Part shown: piece after piece, positions 32,585-41,892 of the stretch
Position numbering within the stretch: the stretch's first letter is position 1
How the letters are laid out: every line of letters begins with the position of its first letter
Assembly (NCBI RefSeq): GCF_024703995.1
Contig: NZ_JAMXQV010000020.1
Span: 1-64,000, forward strand
Length of the DNA stretch: 64,000 nt
From: Amycolatopsis iheyensis
GTDB taxonomy: Bacteria > Actinomycetota > Actinomycetes > Mycobacteriales > Pseudonocardiaceae
Direction: 5' to 3'
The notes under the pieces: generated by a model
What the model saw: only the letters and a program-made list of their open reading frames with translations
Told to the model about the DNA's origin: nothing
Database searches by the model: none
Program-made: the position numbers and the translations under genes

Positions 32585-33144
32585 CGCGCACCCGCCGGCG
32601 CCGGCAGGTCCGCGGACCGCACGCGGTGCAGGTCGACCCGGTCCGGGCCGGGCAGCAGCGCGGGGTCCTCGCCCGGCAGCAGCTCGGTGGCCGAGATCGC
32701 CCGCTGCGTCGCCTCGATCGCGTCGATCGACGCGGCGAAGGACACGACGACGAGGGCCCGGTCCTCGGCGAGCAGGACGTAGGTGGTCCCGATGCCGTCG
32801 AGGTCGCGGACGGCCGGCCAGACCCGCTCCCGGCCGGCACGCATCTCGGCGGCCGACTGGTCGGCGCTGCGCGGCCCGTCGAACCAGGTGATCTGGGCGA
32901 AGGCGGCCGCGTCCGACGCCGACTGGACCTCGGCGACGCGGTAGACGCCGACGTCGAGCCAGGTGGTCCCGGCCGGCCGGCGCGCGGCGGCTTCGGCCGC
33001 GCGGGCGGCGTCGGGCCAGAAGGTGAGGACGGCGCCGGTCAGCCCGGCGACCTGGGTGAGCGTGCCGGCGCCGACGGCGCCGTCGCCGAACTCGGCCCCG
33101 GCCGTCCCGAGCGGCAGCCGGAACTGGTGGAGAGTGGCGTGCAT
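32581..33144 (-). CDS. Dimeric alpha/beta-barrel (ABM/Dabb-like) protein
   Basis: A 187-residue protein with two halves that resemble ferredoxin-like alpha/beta-barrel domains (antibiotic-biosynthesis monooxygenase/Dabb fold): AVLTFWPDAARAAEAAARRPAG and TTYVLLAEDRALVVVSFAAS. Members bind or oxidise small aromatics or haem but active residues are not recognised here. The ATG at 33144 follows GGAG; co-transcribed with the YceI gene. It is divergent from the LAL regulator across 120 bp, a plausible target of that regulator. Confidence 0.6.
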   Translation of the reverse strand: MHATLHQFRLPLGTAGAEFGDGAVGAGTLTQVAGLTGAVLTFWPDAARAAEAAARRPAGTTWLDVGVYRVAEVQSASDAAAFAQITWFDGPRSADQSAAEMRAGRERVWPAVRDLDGIGTTYVLLAEDRALVVVSFAASIDAIEATQRAISATELLPGEDPALLPGPDRVDLHRVRSADLPAPAGAR

Positions 33145-33264
33145 GTCGTGCTCCTTTTCGCTGGTCATCGCATTGAGAGCACTCTCGGCCGAACCGGCGC
33201 GCCGGCCATCAGTGCCAGTACGGAGAACGGCACTGAAACCCGGCGCGGAGGGGATACTGCTCGG

Positions 33265-35997
33265 GTGACGCGCAGCGAGCCGTTCGTCGGGCGGGCCGCC
33301 GCCGCGGCCGACCTGCGCGCGTGGCTCGCGGCGGCGGCCGCGGGCACCGGCGCGCTGGTGCTCGTCGGCGGGCCGGCCGGGATCGGCAAGACGCGGCTGG
33401 TCGAGACGGTCACCGGCCGCGCGGCCGTCTGGGGCCGGTGCGTCGACGACCCGGGCGCGCCGCCGCTGTGGCCGTGGCGGCGGGTGCTCCCGGCGGTCTC
33501 GCACGTCCTCGTCGACCTCGACGGCCACCACGGCGAAGACCTGGTCGCGGCCCGGTTCCGGGCGGTCGCGACGGCCGCCGACGCGCTGGTCGCCGCGGCC
33601 GAACCGGACGGTCTGGTGGTGGTCCTCGAAGACCTGCACTGGGCCGACGACGCGTCCCTGCGGCTGCTGCGGCACCTCGCCGGCGAGCTGCGCCGGTCGC
33701 GGCTCGCCGTGGTCGCCACGTACCGGGACACCGGCTCGGCCGGCCCGCTGTTCGACGCCCTGCCCGACCTGCTGGGCCGGCCGGGGACCGAGAGCCTGCG
33801 CCTGGACCCGCTGACCGAGACCGACGTCCGCGCCTACCTCACCGAGGTCGGCCGCACCGGCGTCGACGCCGCCGACGCGCTGCGGCGGTCCGGCGGGAAT
33901 CCCCTGTACCTCAAGGCGGTCGCCCGTTCCTCGGAGACCGGCGGTGGCGCCGACGAGCTGCGTCACCTCGTCCGGACCGCGGTGTCCGGGCTCGATTCGG
34001 GCGCCCGCGAGCTGCTCGCGATCGCCTCGGTGCTCGGCGAGGAGGTCGACACGCACGTCGTCGCCGAGGTCGCCGAGCGGCCGGTGGCCGACGTCGTCGC
34101 GGCGCTCGACCGCGCGGTGCGGGCCGGAGTGCTGCTGCCCGCCGTCGCCGGGTCGCGGCGGTTCGCCCACGCGGTGGTGCGCGACGGGATCTACGCCGAC
34201 CTCGACCAAGGCGTCCGCGAAGAGCTGCACGCGAGGACGGCGAAGGCGTTGGCCCACCGGCCCGACCCGGCGCTCGCCGGGGTGGTGGCGGGGCACTGGC
34301 TGCGGGCCACGGCGAGCCCGGACACCTTCTCCCGGGCCGCGGAGTGGGCCGAGGCCGCGGCGCGCGACGCGACCCGGACGTTCGCCTTCACCGAAGCCGC
34401 CCGCTTCCTGGCGCTCGCGCTCGACTGCCGCCGCCGCGCCGGCCACGACGGGCTGCCCACCCTGCTCGTCGAGCTGGCGACCGCGGAGTACCGGGCGGGG
34501 CGGTTCGCCCGCAGCTTCGAGCACGCGCGCGAGGCGGCCGCGCTGACGTCCGACCCGGCGCTGGTCGTCGCGGCGGCGCTGGTCGTCCGGGACACCGCCG
34601 CGCCGGACCTGCTGCCCGGGATGGCCGAGCTGACGACGTCGGCACTGGCCGCGCTCGGCCCGGACGCCGACCCCGCCGTCCGCGCGAAGCTGCTCGCGCA
34701 GTCGGCTTCGGTCGCGGCCGACTCCGGGAAGACGGCTGAGGCGGTCGAGATCGCCGACGAAGCCCTCGCCCTAGCCGAGCTGTCCGGCGACGAGGAAGCC
34801 CGCATCGACGCCGTCCGCGCGCGGCTGAAGATCCGCCCGACCGAGCTCGCGCTGGCCGACCGGCTGCGCCTGGGCGCCCTCGCCGTGTCACTCGGCGGCA
34901 CCGGACGGCCGCTGGTGGCGTTGTGGGGGCACAAGTGGCGGGTGGACGCGGCGTTCGAGGTGGGCACGATCCCGGTGGTGGACGCCGAGCTGGGCGCGAT
35001 CTCGGCCCTGGCCGGCACCACCCGGCTGCCCCTGGTCCGGTGGCACGAGCTGCGGCTGCGGGCGTCGGTGTCGGCCTACCGCGGCGCGTTCGCCGAGGCG
35101 CGGGAGTTCAACCGGCTCGCGGGTGAGGTCGCGGTGACCGAGCTGGCCGAAGACCGGTCCACGGTGGGTATGTCGTTCGCGTTCGCGCTCCAGCTGGCGT
35201 TGCTGGTCGGCGACCCGGGCGAGCTGCCGGAGGGGTACGACGAGCTGCTGGCCATCGCGCCGCCGTTGCCGATCACGATCGTCTCCCGGCCGTTGAGCGC
35301 CCTGGTCATGGGCCGGCGCGACGAGGCCCAGGCGGGCTACGACGCGCTGCGGCCGCGGCTGCGCGACCCGGACTTCATCGGCCACTCACCCGGGATCGGC
35401 CCGAATCTGCTGCCGTTGCTGGAGGCGTTCGAGGACCTGGAGACGGCGGCTTGGCTCGCGGACCAGCTGACCGGCGCACCCCCGATGGGCTCGGGCGGCG
35501 CGGGCACGTTCTGCAGCGACTGCTCCAGCAGCTGGTCGGCCCGCCTGGCCGCCCTCCTGGGCAAGCGGGAGGAAGCGGTCGGGTGGTACGAGGACGCAAT
35601 CGCTTGCGACGCCCGGCTGGGCGCCCGGCCGTACGTCGTGCACAACCGCCTCGGCCTGGCGGCGTGCTGGGAGGCCCTCGGCGAGCCGCGGCGCGCGGAG
35701 CCGCTGGCCCGCCAGGCCGCCGAGGAGGCCCGGCGGCTCGGCATGCCGGGCCGGCTGCGCGACGCGACGACGTTGCTCGACCGCGTCCGCACCGCGGCCG
35801 ACCCGCTGACCGGCCGCGAGCGCGAGATCGCGGCACTGGTGGCCGACGCGCTGAGCAACCGCCAGATCGCCCACCGGCTGGTGCTTTCCGAGCGGACGGT
35901 CGAAAGCCACGTCCGGAGCGTGCTGGCGAAGCTGGGGCTGGCGAACCGGACCGAAGTCGCGGCCTGGGTCCACCGGCGGGGGCTCACGCCTCGCTGA
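33265..35997 (+). CDS. LAL-family LuxR regulator (STAND ATPase)
   Basis: A 910-residue large ATP-binding LuxR regulator. The AAA/STAND module starts at residue 6 (FVGRAAAAADLRAW) with P-loop GPAGIGKT near 36-43 and Walker B VVVLEDLHWADD near 117. A long helical repeat region (about 300-830) follows, and the LuxR helix-turn-helix occupies 846-910 (LTGREREIAALVADALSNRQI; SERTVESHVRSVL). Such proteins switch on nearby operons upon ligand binding. A GATACT hexamer ends 6 nt before the GTG, suggesting a leaderless message. Confidence 0.9.
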   Translation: MTRSEPFVGRAAAAADLRAWLAAAAAGTGALVLVGGPAGIGKTRLVETVTGRAAVWGRCVDDPGAPPLWPWRRVLPAVSHVLVDLDGHHGEDLVAARFRAVATAADALVAAAEPDGLVVVLEDLHWADDASLRLLRHLAGELRRSRLAVVATYRDTGSAGPLFDALPDLLGRPGTESLRLDPLTETDVRAYLTEVGRTGVDAADALRRSGGNPLYLKAVARSSETGGGADELRHLVRTAVSGLDSGARELLAIASVLGEEVDTHVVAEVAERPVADVVAALDRAVRAGVLLPAVAGSRRFAHAVVRDGIYADLDQGVREELHARTAKALAHRPDPALAGVVAGHWLRATASPDTFSRAAEWAEAAARDATRTFAFTEAARFLALALDCRRRAGHDGLPTLLVELATAEYRAGRFARSFEHAREAAALTSDPALVVAAALVVRDTAAPDLLPGMAELTTSALAALGPDADPAVRAKLLAQSASVAADSGKTAEAVEIADEALALAELSGDEEARIDAVRARLKIRPTELALADRLRLGALAVSLGGTGRPLVALWGHKWRVDAAFEVGTIPVVDAELGAISALAGTTRLPLVRWHELRLRASVSAYRGAFAEAREFNRLAGEVAVTELAEDRSTVGMSFAFALQLALLVGDPGELPEGYDELLAIAPPLPITIVSRPLSALVMGRRDEAQAGYDALRPRLRDPDFIGHSPGIGPNLLPLLEAFEDLETAAWLADQLTGAPPMGSGGAGTFCSDCSSSWSARLAALLGKREEAVGWYEDAIACDARLGARPYVVHNRLGLAACWEALGEPRRAEPLARQAAEEARRLGMPGRLRDATTLLDRVRTAADPLTGREREIAALVADALSNRQIAHRLVLSERTVESHVRSVLAKLGLANRTEVAAWVHRRGLTPR

Positions 35998-36242
35998 AGC
36001 CGGCCACCACCCGCACTCGCCCGGCTTCGGCCGCGGCGGCTCGTAGGCCAGGGGCCGGATGGCCGCGCCGGGCGACCGCTCGCGGACCGCGTTGCACCGG
36101 CGACCTCGAACCCGATGACCGCCCCGTCGGGCGAGCGCACCGAGCTCGTCACAAGGCCCGGCCATGACCCCGCCGGCGCTGTGAAGTCGCTGTGCATCGC
36201 CCTCGCCGCACTGCCATTCCGGCGACGTTGTGGTGATCTGGG

Positions 36243-36995
36243 GTGGTGGCGATCAAGTTCCTCCGGCGCGCGGCGCTGACCGCGGCGACCCTGCTGGTGC
36301 TCGGCGCCGGCCTGGCCGCGGGCGCGGACACGACCGCCGACGACGCCTACGCGGCCGGCTCGGTCGGCGCGGTTCCGGCCGGTCCCGCGCCCGCCGCCAC
36401 CCCGGCGAAAACCACTTCCCCGATCGGCGCGTTGTTCGCGAACGGAAGCCATTTCTGCACCGCGAGCGTCGTGCACTCCACCACCGGCGATCTCGTGCTG
36501 ACCGCCGCGCACTGCGTCAAGGACGGAATGGCGTTCGTGCCGGGTTATCACGACGGTGTCGCGCCGCTGGGAATGTGGACGGTCACCGATGTCGCCGTCG
36601 CGGCCGGCTGGACTTCGGCCGCCGATCCGGATCTGGATTTCGCGTTCCTGACCGTTCAGCAGGCCGGGACCACCGCTTCACTGGAAAGCCTCACCGGCGC
36701 GAACGTGCTCGGCGTCGACCGCGGATTCACGAACCGGATCACCCTGACGGGCTACCCCGACACGAGCGATTCCCCGGTGGTCTGCGAAGGGACCACAACG
36801 CGTTCGGACACGTTCCAGCAACGCGTCGCCTGCCCCGGTTTTCCCGACGGCACCAGCGGCGGCCCGTGGGTGACCGGCGGCGCGGTCGTCGGGGTCATCG
36901 GCGGCTACCAGCTCGGCGGCGACACCCCGGACGTGTCCTACAGCGCCTACTTCGACGACGACATCGCGAAGCTGTACGCCTCGGTCACCGGCTGA
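36243..36995 (+). CDS. Secreted trypsin-like serine protease
   Basis: A 250-residue S1-family protease with a Sec signal peptide (1-28) and a short Ala/Pro-rich segment to about 57. Catalytic residues: His in LTAAHCVKDG, Asp in DPDLDFAFL, and Ser in DGTSGGPW. One cysteine pair brackets the active-site His, and CEG/VACPG form another. It should act outside the cell. GTG start, with a second GTG one codon later. A bidirectional hairpin follows the stop. Confidence 0.87.
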   Translation: MVAIKFLRRAALTAATLLVLGAGLAAGADTTADDAYAAGSVGAVPAGPAPAATPAKTTSPIGALFANGSHFCTASVVHSTTGDLVLTAAHCVKDGMAFVPGYHDGVAPLGMWTVTDVAVAAGWTSAADPDLDFAFLTVQQAGTTASLESLTGANVLGVDRGFTNRITLTGYPDTSDSPVVCEGTTTRSDTFQQRVACPGFPDGTSGGPWVTGGAVVGVIGGYQLGGDTPDVSYSAYFDDDIAKLYASVTG

Positions 36996-36998
36996 CGC

Positions 36999-37040
36999 GA
37001 ACCGGGCCCGTGTCCCTGGCGGAGGACACGAGCCCGGTTC
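36999..37040. terminator. Bidirectional hairpin terminator
   Basis: A two-part stem, GAACCGGGC/GCCCGGTTC (36999-37007 with 37032-37040) and CGTGTCC/GGACACG (37009-37015 with 37024-37030), lies 3 bp after the protease stop and 14 bp before the stop of the convergent DUF11 gene. It can serve both genes. Confidence 0.8.
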
Positions 37041-37054
37041 ACCTCTCACGACCT

Positions 37055-37921
37055 TCAGCAGGTCACGATGAGCCCGGTGAGCGCCGAGCACGTCTTCGAC
37101 GCGCTGTTGTTGGCACTGTTGGGATCCGCCGGCGAGCTGGCCGCCAGCTGCGCGGTCGCGGTGTACGAGCCGAGCGCCAGCAGGCCGCCGTTGGCCGAGA
37201 ACTTCGCCGTCGCCGAAGTACCCGAGGCCAGCGAAGCGACGTCACAGTTCAGCGTCCGGGTGCTGCCCACGCGGGCGCAGCCGGTGGCGCCGCCGAACGA
37301 CAGGCCCGACGGATACGTGGCCACGACCCGGATCCCGGACGCCGCGGACGGGCCGGTGTTGGTCACGGTCAACGTGTAGTCGATGCGCGCGCTCAGCCCG
37401 CCGTGGCCGGTCGCGGCCAGCGAAACCTTGACGTCGGCGATGTTCGACGGGTTGCCGACCGTGATGACCGGGCCGTCGAGGGTGTCGAACGCGTAGTTGT
37501 CGCCGACGAACTGGTGCTGGAGCGTGAAGGACCCCGGCGCCGCGGTGTCCTTGACACGCAGCGTCCACACCGTGGTCTTCGTGCCGCCCGCTTCGAGGTC
37601 GCCGAACGCGGCGCGGTAGCTGCTGCCGGCCTGGAAGCAGCCGACCGCCGTGGTGTTGGTGCAGGACACGACGTCGACGACGTCGACGATCGCGGTCGGG
37701 GTGCCGTAAATGGCGCCCTTCGCGAAAGTCACCGTGAAATCGCGGTCGTTGTGAATGGTTTGCGAGATGGTGAACGTCTGTCCCGGCAGCACCGTGGAGG
37801 TGCTGACTTCGACGGCGCTCGAGGGCGTTTCCGCCTGCGCGGCGGGCGCCAGCGCGAGGAACGCCGTGGCCAGTGCGGCCACCGAGGACAGGATCGTGGT
37901 CCGTCGCCAGCTTCTGTGCAT
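37055..37921 (-). CDS. Secreted DUF11-repeat protein
   Basis: A 288-residue secreted protein: Sec signal peptide (1-30, APAAQAE), a first beta-sandwich region with paired cysteines (VVSCTNTTAVGCF), and a DUF11 domain at about 165-265 (VSLAATGHGGLSARIDYTLT; NTGPSAASGIRV). DUF11 modules occur in surface and spore-coat-like adhesive proteins. No wall-anchoring motif is seen, and the last residues hold two cysteines. Convergent with the trypsin-like gene. Confidence 0.75.
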   Translation of the reverse strand: MHRSWRRTTILSSVAALATAFLALAPAAQAETPSSAVEVSTSTVLPGQTFTISQTIHNDRDFTVTFAKGAIYGTPTAIVDVVDVVSCTNTTAVGCFQAGSSYRAAFGDLEAGGTKTTVWTLRVKDTAAPGSFTLQHQFVGDNYAFDTLDGPVITVGNPSNIADVKVSLAATGHGGLSARIDYTLTVTNTGPSAASGIRVVATYPSGLSFGGATGCARVGSTRTLNCDVASLASGTSATAKFSANGGLLALGSYTATAQLAASSPADPNSANNSASKTCSALTGLIVTC

Positions 37922-38058
37922 AGTCGTGGTCTCGCTGTTCCGGTCCGGGGAATGCCGCTCTGACAGATACTGCGTGGTATTCGTGGACTCCCGACGCTGA
38001 TCAGTCGTCGCACTCCCGGAATTCGTTACCGCCATCCGGACGCGCCGCGGCACGGCCG

Positions 38059-38688
38059 TCAGGACGGGTGCCAGCGGCCGTTCATCTCACCCGGGCGCGG
38101 CGGCGGACCGGGCAGATCCGGGCCGTTTCCCGCTTTCAGGCCCTCGATCAGCAGCGCCAGGTACCGGCGGCGCAGCTCGGCGGTGCGCTCCCGGTCGTCG
38201 ACGCGGATCGCCGAGCAGCACTCGAGGATCATGCCGAGGTCTTCGACGACGGCGTCTTCACGCAGCCGCCCCGTCTCGCGCGCCCGCGCGAAGAGCTCCG
38301 TGGTCAGCTCGTTGGCCCGCCGCGCGTCGGCGCCCATCTGCTCGGTCGGGGTGAACGTGCCGGCGAGGTGGACGGTCAGCGAGTGCACGTCGGCGTCGAC
38401 CACCCGGCCGAGGAACCCGGTCAGCGCCTTCCAGCCGTCGGGCTCGTCGGCGGCGAACTCGGCCTCGCCGATGTACTCGAGCAGGCCGTCGTGGCAGATC
38501 GTGCAGAGCAGGACCTCCTTGCTCGGGTAGCGCCGGTAGAGGGCGCTGATGCCGACGCCGGCGCGCTCGGCGACCTGCGCGATCGGGGCTTTCGGGTCCT
38601 GGATGAAGACGTGCCGGGCGGCGTCGAGGATGACCAGGTTGTTGCGGGCGGCCTGGCCGCGGCGGCCGGGCAGGGCGGTCTCTGGCAT
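38059..38688 (-). CDS. TetR-family repressor
   Basis: A 209-residue regulator with a TetR N-terminal helix-turn-helix (IAQVAERAGVGISALYRRYPSKEVLL, residues about 36-61) and a ligand domain with TGFLGRVVDADVHSL. Divergent from an epoxide-hydrolase gene across two palindromes it should bind. TAATCT lies 7 nt before the ATG with no Shine-Dalgarno sequence, so translation is probably leaderless. Confidence 0.88.
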   Translation of the reverse strand: MPETALPGRRGQAARNNLVILDAARHVFIQDPKAPIAQVAERAGVGISALYRRYPSKEVLLCTICHDGLLEYIGEAEFAADEPDGWKALTGFLGRVVDADVHSLTVHLAGTFTPTEQMGADARRANELTTELFARARETGRLREDAVVEDLGMILECCSAIRVDDRERTAELRRRYLALLIEGLKAGNGPDLPGPPPRPGEMNGRWHPS

Positions 38689-38706
38689 GTGTCGCAGATT
38701 AGCACT

Positions 38707-38752
38707 GGAACGGACCGTTCCGCTCTGCTAGAGTCGTGGAACGAACCATTCC
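38707..38752. promoter_or_regulatory. Pair of TetR-type operators
   Basis: GGAACGG-A-CCGTTCC (38707-38721) is a perfect inverted repeat, and GGAACGAACCATTCC (38738-38752) is a variant with two changes; centres are 31 bp apart, about three helical turns. They lie between the divergent TetR and epoxide-hydrolase genes and would repress both. Confidence 0.7.
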
Positions 38753-38775
38753 GTTCCAGTCTTGAGGAGCTAGCC

Positions 38776-40473
38776 ATGCCGGTCCCCGCCCTTCGCCCCT
38801 TCCGCGTCGAGGTCCCCGAGTCCGCCCTGGAAGACCTGCGCGGCCGCCTCCAGCGGGCGCTCTGGCCGGCCGACCTGCCCGCCGAGTACGGCGTCACGAA
38901 CGAGCGCGTCCGCGCGCTGGCCGAGCACTGGCTGGCGAAGTTCGACTGGCGCGCGTTCGAGGCGCGGCTGAACGCGTACCCGCAGTTCGTCACGGAGATC
39001 GACGGCGAGGAGATCCACTTCCTGCACGTCCGGTCGTCGCGGGCGGACGCGACCCCGCTGGTGCTCACGCACGGCTGGCCGGGCTCGGTCGTCGAGTACC
39101 TCGACGTCATCGGCCCGCTGACCGAGCCGGAGTCGGCCGAGGCGCCGGCGTTCCACCTGGTGATCCCGTCGTTGCCGGGCTTCGGCTTCTCGGGCCCCAC
39201 GCGGTCGGCGGGCTGGGACCGCTACCGCACGGCGCGGGCGTGGACGGAGCTGATGAGCCGCCTGGGCTACGAGAGGTACGGTGCGGTGGGCAACGACGGC
39301 GGGTCGATGATCTCGCCGGAGATCGGCAGGCTGGCGCCGGAGAAGGTCGTCGGGGTGCACGTCACGCAGCTGTTCTCGTTCCCGTCCGGCGACCCGGCGG
39401 AGCTGGCGGACCTGAGCGAGGCCGACCAGGCCGGGCTAGCGCACCTGCAGTGGTTCTACGAGAACATGTTCTCCTTCAACCAGCTGCACAGCCAGCAGCC
39501 GCACACGCTGGCGTTCGCCCTCGCCGACTCGCCGCTCGCGCTGCTGGCGTGGAACGCGCAGCTGTTCGGCGAACACCTCGACGCGGACTTCGTCATCGCG
39601 AACGTGGCGCTGTACTGGCTGACGGGCACGGGCGGCTCGTCGATCCGCTTCTACTACGAGGAAGCGCACACGACGTCGCACCCGGCGGCCCCGACGACGG
39701 TCCCGACGGCCCTGGCAATGTTCGCGGGCGACTTCCAGTCGATCCGCCGTTTCGCCGACCGCGACCACGCGAACATCGTGAGCTGGAACGCGTACGACAC
39801 CAGCTCGGCCGACGGCGGCCCCCGAGACGCCGCGGGCCATTACGCGGCCCACGAAGCAACGGACGTCCTGGTGGGCGACATCCGCAGGTTCTTCGCCGGT
39901 CTGTCGTCCCCGTGGCCCCTGCTGACGGCGGCCCACAAGGCCCTGCGCGAGGCGGTGGCGGGCGTCACGGACTGGTCGGCACGGACGCCGTGCGCGGAGT
40001 GGAACGTGACACAGGTGGCCCACCACGCGGCGGGAGACCAGCAGGGCTACGCGGCTTTCATCACGGGCGAGCCGGGCCCGGCCTTCAACCCGTTCGAGCC
40101 GTCACCGAAGCTGAAGAACGTGGCGGCGTTCTTGGAGCCAACCTTGGCAGCCTCGGCGGCGGCGTTCGCAACGGTCTCCCCGTCGGCGACCGCGGTCCCG
40201 ACGCCCTTGCCGCAGGGCGCCCTCCCGGCCCCGGTGGCGGTAGGAGCGGCGGCGCTGGACGCGGCGGTCCACGCATGGGACATCGCGGTGGCAACGGGCC
40301 AGGAGTCCCCGCTGACGGAGGAGATGGCGGAAGCACTGCTGCCGGTGGCAAAGGAGTTGGCAGAGCCGCTGCGCGGCTTCGCGTACGCCCCGGCGTTGGA
40401 CGGCGTGGCCGGGGAGGACGTGGTGTCGCAGCTGCTGCGGTACTTGGGCCGCGATCCGAAGTGGACGGCCTGA
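38776..40473 (+). CDS. Epoxide hydrolase fused to a mycothiol-isomerase-like domain
   Basis: A 565-residue fusion. Residues 1-110 are an epoxide-hydrolase N-terminal (EHN) domain, 95-380 the alpha/beta hydrolase with LTHGWPGSVVEY and the nucleophile aspartate in VGNDGGSMIS, and about 385-565 a TIGR03086/maleylpyruvate-isomerase-like domain (TPCAEWNVTQVAHHAAG and terminal LLRYLG), a DinB-fold metal domain tied to mycothiol in actinobacteria. It would open epoxides by water, the added domain perhaps handling a thiol adduct. GAGGAG precedes the ATG. Confidence 0.85.
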   Translation: MPVPALRPFRVEVPESALEDLRGRLQRALWPADLPAEYGVTNERVRALAEHWLAKFDWRAFEARLNAYPQFVTEIDGEEIHFLHVRSSRADATPLVLTHGWPGSVVEYLDVIGPLTEPESAEAPAFHLVIPSLPGFGFSGPTRSAGWDRYRTARAWTELMSRLGYERYGAVGNDGGSMISPEIGRLAPEKVVGVHVTQLFSFPSGDPAELADLSEADQAGLAHLQWFYENMFSFNQLHSQQPHTLAFALADSPLALLAWNAQLFGEHLDADFVIANVALYWLTGTGGSSIRFYYEEAHTTSHPAAPTTVPTALAMFAGDFQSIRRFADRDHANIVSWNAYDTSSADGGPRDAAGHYAAHEATDVLVGDIRRFFAGLSSPWPLLTAAHKALREAVAGVTDWSARTPCAEWNVTQVAHHAAGDQQGYAAFITGEPGPAFNPFEPSPKLKNVAAFLEPTLAASAAAFATVSPSATAVPTPLPQGALPAPVAVGAAALDAAVHAWDIAVATGQESPLTEEMAEALLPVAKELAEPLRGFAYAPALDGVAGEDVVSQLLRYLGRDPKWTA

Positions 40474-41185
40474 GGCCTCGGCCTCGGTCGCTGGGGGCCG
40501 GAGCTCGGAGGGGCCGGGGCCGGGGAGGGCCGGAGGACCCAGGAGGGCCGGAGGGCCGGAGGGCCCGGGGGCCCGGGGGCCGGAGGGCCCGGAGGGCCCG
40601 GGGGGGCCGGAGGGCCCGGGGGCCGGAGGGCCCGGAGGGCCCGGGGGGGCCGGAGGGCCCGGGGGCCGGAGGGCCCGGAGGGCCCGGGGGGGCCGGAGGG
40701 CCCGGGGGGCCGGAGGGCCTGGAAGGGCCGACGGTCCGGAGGGCCTGGAAGGGCCGACGGTCCGGAGGGCCTGGGGCCTGGGGGCCTGCTGGCTGGGAGG
40801 CCGGAGGCCCCGGAGCGCCGGCGGGCCGGGAGCCTGGGAGGGGCCGGCGATCCCGGGGGCCGACAGGGCCGGCGGCCCGAAGGGGCAGGCAGGCCCGCAG
40901 GGCCGGCGGCCCGGAGAGCCAGGCAAGCCCACAGGGCCGGCGGCCCGGAGAGCCAGGCAAGCCCACAGGGCCGGCGGCCCGGAGAGCCAGGCAAGCCCAC
41001 AGGGCCGGCGGCCCGGAGAGCCAGGCAAGCCCACAGGGCCGGCGGCCCGGAGGACTGGGGTCCTGCCGGCTGGGAGGCCGGAGGTCCCGGAGGGCCGGAA
41101 GGGCCGGAGGCGAGGATCCGAGGGCCGGCGGTCCAGAGGGCCCGGAGAGCCGGGGGCCGGAGGGCCGCGGGCCTGGAGTCCCAGG
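40474..41185. repeat. G-rich tandem-repeat intergenic region (34- and 43-bp units)
   Basis: No gene. The plus strand is packed with GGCCGGAGGGCCCGGGGG-type sequence. A 43-bp unit repeats from about 40564 to 40700 (seven-G runs at 40600, 40643 and 40686), a 26-bp unit twice near 40712-40763, and a 34-bp unit about five times from 40869 to about 41055 (starts at 40869, 40903, 40937, 40971, 41005 and a decayed one at 41039). Neither 34 nor 43 is a multiple of three, so the array is not coding. Many runs could form G-quadruplexes. Confidence 0.85.
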
Positions 41186-41189
41186 TCGG

Positions 41190-41885
41190 AGTGAGGGTTG
41201 GGGAAGCACTCGATAACTTCTTCCCGCCCAACCAGGCGACCGAGCCAACCACGGCCGCCCACCACAGAATTCGTCCCCGGCCACCAGTTCCCGGCCACCG
41301 CAACACCCGGCCCCACCTCCTCGCCAAGGCCCCATTCCCTCGCCCGGCTGATCAAGCGAGCTGCTCGAAAATCCCAGCGACCAATCCAGCGACCAGCCGA
41401 CCAGCCCCGCCCGCCCCAGGACTCACCCGGCCAATCAGCCCCGCCCGCCGCAGGACTCACCCGGCCACCAGACCCCGCCCACCACAACACAAACCGCGCC
41501 CGGCCGACTCCAGCCACTCAGCCGAGATGCGCGAAACTCTCGCTCAACAATCCCGTCCATACCCACAATCGCGTGGGCCAACGCCGCCTACGCGCCTCAC
41601 CCCACCGGCGGCCGACCTCCCACCTCGTCCGCAACGAGACCGCCAAGCCCGCATCACAACCAGCCCACCACCAAAGCCCCATCCCCCGCGGCCGACCTCC
41701 CACCTCGTCCGCGACGAGACCACCAGGCCCGCACCACAACCAGCACCCCACCAAAGTCCCATCCGCCCTCGCAGCCAGCCTCCCGCCCCTGCGCAGCAAG
41801 ACCGGCCCCACCAGACGACCGCCCGGAAGCGCCCACCAAGCCCCAAGCCACTTGCGCAGCCGACCACCCACCCCCCTCGGTACGG
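41190..41885. repeat. C-rich intergenic region with direct repeats
   Basis: Immediately after the G-rich array the plus strand turns C- and A-rich up to the TetR gene. Repeats include AGGACTCACCCGGCCA twice near 41420 and 41455, and GGCCGACCTCCCACCTCGTC twice near 41612 and 41691. Several open frames exist on both strands, but none has a domain, a start context or normal codon use. Confidence 0.75.
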
Positions 41886-41892
41886 TGACGAC

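Noticed and set aside
40869..41055. CRISPR array
   Set aside because: Units are contiguous 34-bp tandem repeats without unique spacers and no cas gene is present.
41191..41880. Pro/Arg/His-rich frames upstream of the TetR gene
   Set aside because: The frames arise from C-rich repeats and are not supported by start signals or homologous motifs.
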